Shown here: piece after piece, positions 5,989 through 7,562 of the stretch
How positions within the stretch are numbered: the stretch's first letter is position 1
Layout: every line of letters starts with the position of its first letter
Notes under the pieces: model-generated
The model's input: the letters and a program-made list of their open reading frames with translations, nothing else
What the model was told of the DNA's origin: nothing
The model's database searches: none
Source of the DNA: CAYVFC01 sp964450715
Lineage (GTDB): Bacteria; Myxococcota_A; Polyangia; Polyangiales; JAFGIB01
NCBI GenBank assembly: GCA_964450715.1
Contig: CAYVFC010000231.1
Coordinates: 1 to 7,562, forward strand
DNA: 7,562 nt
Direction: 5' to 3'
Position numbers and translations under genes: made by a program

Positions 5989-6018
5989 CGTCCCCAAGAA
6001 CCTAGAACCGGGGGGACG
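5989..6018. repeat. 7-bp inverted repeat in the convergent intergenic region
   Basis: CGTCCCC (5989-5995) and GGGGACG (6012-6018) pair around a 16-nt loop. The right arm opens a tandem GGGGAC GGGGAC (6012-6023) that leads into the next inverted repeat. AAGAAC occurs on both sides of the left arm (5984-5989 and 5996-6001). The look is that of extragenic palindromic repeats, but no transposase is in the window. Confidence 0.4.
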
Positions 6019-6019
6019 G

Positions 6020-6108
6020 GGACGCGACTCGCCATATCGTCTGATACGCGCCTCGAAGGTAGACTGCCCGCGCCTCGGTTTCGTCAATCAAATGGGCGAG
6101 TCGCGTCC
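6020..6108. repeat. 14-bp perfect inverted repeat downstream of the vWA gene
   Basis: GGACGCGACTCGCC (6020-6033) and GGCGAGTCGCGTCC (6095-6108) are exact reverse complements with a 61-nt loop; two further pairs form if one G (6094) is bulged. It starts 14 nt past the vWA stop codon on the minus strand. That position suits a 3'-end structure, but no T-run follows in that direction, so it is not a classical intrinsic terminator. It may be an RNA-stabilising structure or a small mobile repeat. Confidence 0.55.
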
Positions 6109-6122
6109 GCAAACATGTGGAG

Positions 6123-7439
6123 TTACTCCACCAGCACGATGGTCTCGCAGCCGAACTGGATGTCGATCACGCCGCCTTCCACGGCCTTGATGTACTCGCA
6201 CCCAATAGGGCAGGCGATGAGCTCGGTGGGGGTGTCCGGATTGTCGTAGTACCAAGCGCCCTGCAGATTGCCGCACGAGGCCGCGTCCTTGACTCGGCCG
6301 AACTTGACGTCTTCTTTGCCCGGCTCGGAGAAGACCACGTTGACCATGTCCGGGTTGAAGGTCTCGCCCTCGGGCACGGTCGGGATGCCCCAGTCGCACT
6401 CCGAGATCTTGGTGGTTATCTCGGTCTTGTACTCGACTCGCTCTTCCAGCGTGGTCACGAATTCCCGGATGCTTTCGAAGGCCTGTAGCAGGGTCATGCC
6501 CGAGCCCGGGGTGACGTCGCAGGCAAAGGTGTTCGGATCATTCGGCGTGCAGTCGCTCCCGGCCCACAGGCTGATCTGGTTCAGCAGGTCGAAATTGGCC
6601 CCGGTCATGCCCACGGTGAAGGTCGTCACGTGGGGAGGGGTGTCATAGGCGGTCTGGGTGATGCCCACCAGCGTGTTGAAGTCTCCGTTACAGGCCGAGG
6701 GCGCTCCGTCCGAGATGAGCACGCCCACGCACTTGATATCCGGGTTTGCGGTCTGGTAGCTGGCGCAGAACGAGGTCATTCCGCGAAGCGCGGGCTCGAT
6801 GGGCGTCATCAATCCCTGGGAGGGCTGGGCCATCGCGTTGGTGATGTTCGGTGCATTGGCCGGTAACGGACCCATGGGCACGACCGGCGTGGCGTAGCTC
6901 ACCCCGTCGCAGAGAGGATCGGGCGAGGGAAAAAAGCTCAGGGCCACCTCGATGAACTCGGAGGCCGGGTCGTTGACAAAGGTGGTGATAGCGTCGACCG
7001 CGATGCTCCACTTGGTGGGCGTTCCGTCGTCCATGCTGCCCGAGTGGTCGAGCATCAAGTAAATGGCGATGGGCTTGGGCACGGTGACCTCGTAGGGGAC
7101 CAGCGTCTCCACGGTGATCTCGACCGGCTCCGGGTCGACCCTGCTGCCCATGCAGACATCATCCGGATTAAGATCTTCTATCTCGCCTCCGGTCTGTATG
7201 CCGCCTCCGCTCCCGTTCGGATAGGTCGTATTGGACCAGCCGCCGCTTCCGCCCTGGGACACGAAACCGGCCATGCCACCCATACCTCCGGTGCCCGCGC
7301 TACTGGTATAGGAGTTGTTCCCGTTCGGGTAATCCCCGTTGCTGCCGTTCACCCCCTCCAAGGAGCAACCCGCAGGCGCTATCAGCGCCGCGAGCATCCA
7401 GGTAACAAGCAGTCCATTTCGGCGACCGATTGTGCTCAT
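6123..7439 (-). CDS. von Willebrand factor A domain lipoprotein
   Basis: A 438-residue exported protein. Residues 1-24 are a signal peptide with two arginines then a hydrophobic core; APAGC places the candidate lipidated cysteine at 25, with an unusual Pro at -3. Residues 30-85 are a Gly/Ser/Asn linker containing YPNG twice and GGMGGM. The vWA domain follows (about 120-335) with a complete metal-ion-dependent adhesion site: DHSGS at 131-135, T212 in MTPIEPALRG, and D244 in LISDGAP. The C-terminal part (about 336-438) has conserved-looking cysteines at 348, 389, 410, 414 and 431 and ends FGCETIVLVE. Domains with this site usually bind Mg or Mn and a protein ligand, so a surface adhesion or scaffolding role is inferred. 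The start at 7439 is preferred over GTG 7490 because GGAGGTGG lies just upstream and the signal peptide begins there. Specific partner unknown. Confidence 0.9.
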   Translation of the reverse strand: MSTIGRRNGLLVTWMLAALIAPAGCSLEGVNGSNGDYPNGNNSYTSSAGTGGMGGMAGFVSQGGSGGWSNTTYPNGSGGGIQTGGEIEDLNPDDVCMGSRVDPEPVEITVETLVPYEVTVPKPIAIYLMLDHSGSMDDGTPTKWSIAVDAITTFVNDPASEFIEVALSFFPSPDPLCDGVSYATPVVPMGPLPANAPNITNAMAQPSQGLMTPIEPALRGMTSFCASYQTANPDIKCVGVLISDGAPSACNGDFNTLVGITQTAYDTPPHVTTFTVGMTGANFDLLNQISLWAGSDCTPNDPNTFACDVTPGSGMTLLQAFESIREFVTTLEERVEYKTEITTKISECDWGIPTVPEGETFNPDMVNVVFSEPGKEDVKFGRVKDAASCGNLQGAWYYDNPDTPTELIACPIGCEYIKAVEGGVIDIQFGCETIVLVE

Positions 7440-7452
7440 GAGAACCACCTCC
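7440..7452 (-). promoter_or_regulatory. Strong Shine-Dalgarno site of the vWA gene
   Basis: Read on the minus strand, GGAGGTGG (7452-7445) ends 5 nt before ATG 7439. This is the best ribosome site in the window and settles the choice of start codon. No convincing -35/-10 pair is visible further upstream within the window. Confidence 0.75.
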
Positions 7453-7520
7453 CCGGGTAGTGGCGCCCCGGTACGGAGCGTGTGCGACACGTAAGCCCGG
7501 TCCTTACAGCAATGCCGATC

Positions 7521-7533
7521 AGTTAGCGTAACT
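7521..7533. promoter_or_regulatory. Short palindrome upstream of the vWA gene
   Basis: AGTTA (7521-7525) and TAACT (7529-7533) flank GCG, making a 13-bp interrupted palindrome about 80 bp upstream of the vWA start. The size would suit a dimeric regulator, but so short a match may be chance. Confidence 0.2.
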
Positions 7534-7562
7534 TCTCAAAAAGTCCTGGCGGGGTCTTGACT

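Noticed and set aside
7535..7562. AGTC/GACT stem followed by TTTTT on the minus strand, possibly the end of an upstream gene's terminator
   Set aside because: Only four pairs are visible and the stem would have to continue outside the window, so it cannot be judged.
1..7562. CRISPR array, rRNA, tRNA, insertion sequence or defence system
   Set aside because: No regularly spaced direct repeats with unique spacers, no complete tRNA or rRNA sequence, and no transposase, nuclease or similar effector genes were found.

Overview
The window looks like chromosomal DNA from a high-GC bacterium, most likely a myxobacterium or close relative (Myxococcota / former Deltaproteobacteria). The best clues are two predicted surface lipoproteins with Gly/Ser-rich linkers behind the lipid-anchored cysteine. 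One carries tandem cysteine-rich repeats of the Stig1-like type and the other a von Willebrand A (vWA) domain; both styles are common in that group. A tungsten/molybdenum-type aldehyde ferredoxin oxidoreductase suggests anaerobic or low-oxygen metabolism at least part of the time. The taxonomic call is inference from protein style only.

Layout, left to right. Positions 1-199 hold no gene and are visibly AT-richer than the rest. Positions 200-2395 (minus) encode an aldehyde ferredoxin oxidoreductase (AOR) family enzyme. Positions 2396-2767 form a divergent intergenic region rich in inverted and direct repeats, with a good sigma70-like promoter for the AOR gene. Positions 2768-4231 (plus) encode a sodium-coupled amino-acid transporter of the neurotransmitter:sodium symporter (NSS) family. 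It overlaps by ATGA a 50-residue single-helix protein (4228-4380, plus) resembling the MetS small subunit of such transporters. Positions 4381-4642 hold no gene but contain an AT-rich promoter-like stretch. Positions 4643-5788 (plus) encode the cysteine-rich repeat lipoprotein. Positions 5789-6122 lie between convergent genes and contain three inverted repeats, including a 27-bp near-perfect one followed by a T-run. Positions 6123-7439 (minus) encode the vWA lipoprotein, and its upstream region runs to the window end.

How the genes may work together: the transporter and its small subunit are a clear operon. The divergent AOR could oxidise aldehydes made during breakdown of imported amino acids, as known for archaeal peptide fermenters, but here that link rests only on adjacency. 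The two lipoproteins are probably displayed on the cell envelope. No sequence evidence ties them to each other or to the metabolic genes.

I do not see a clearly new defence, mobile or signalling system. The most unusual content is the dense inverted-repeat structure of the two long intergenic regions and the irregular repeat architecture of the cysteine-rich lipoprotein.
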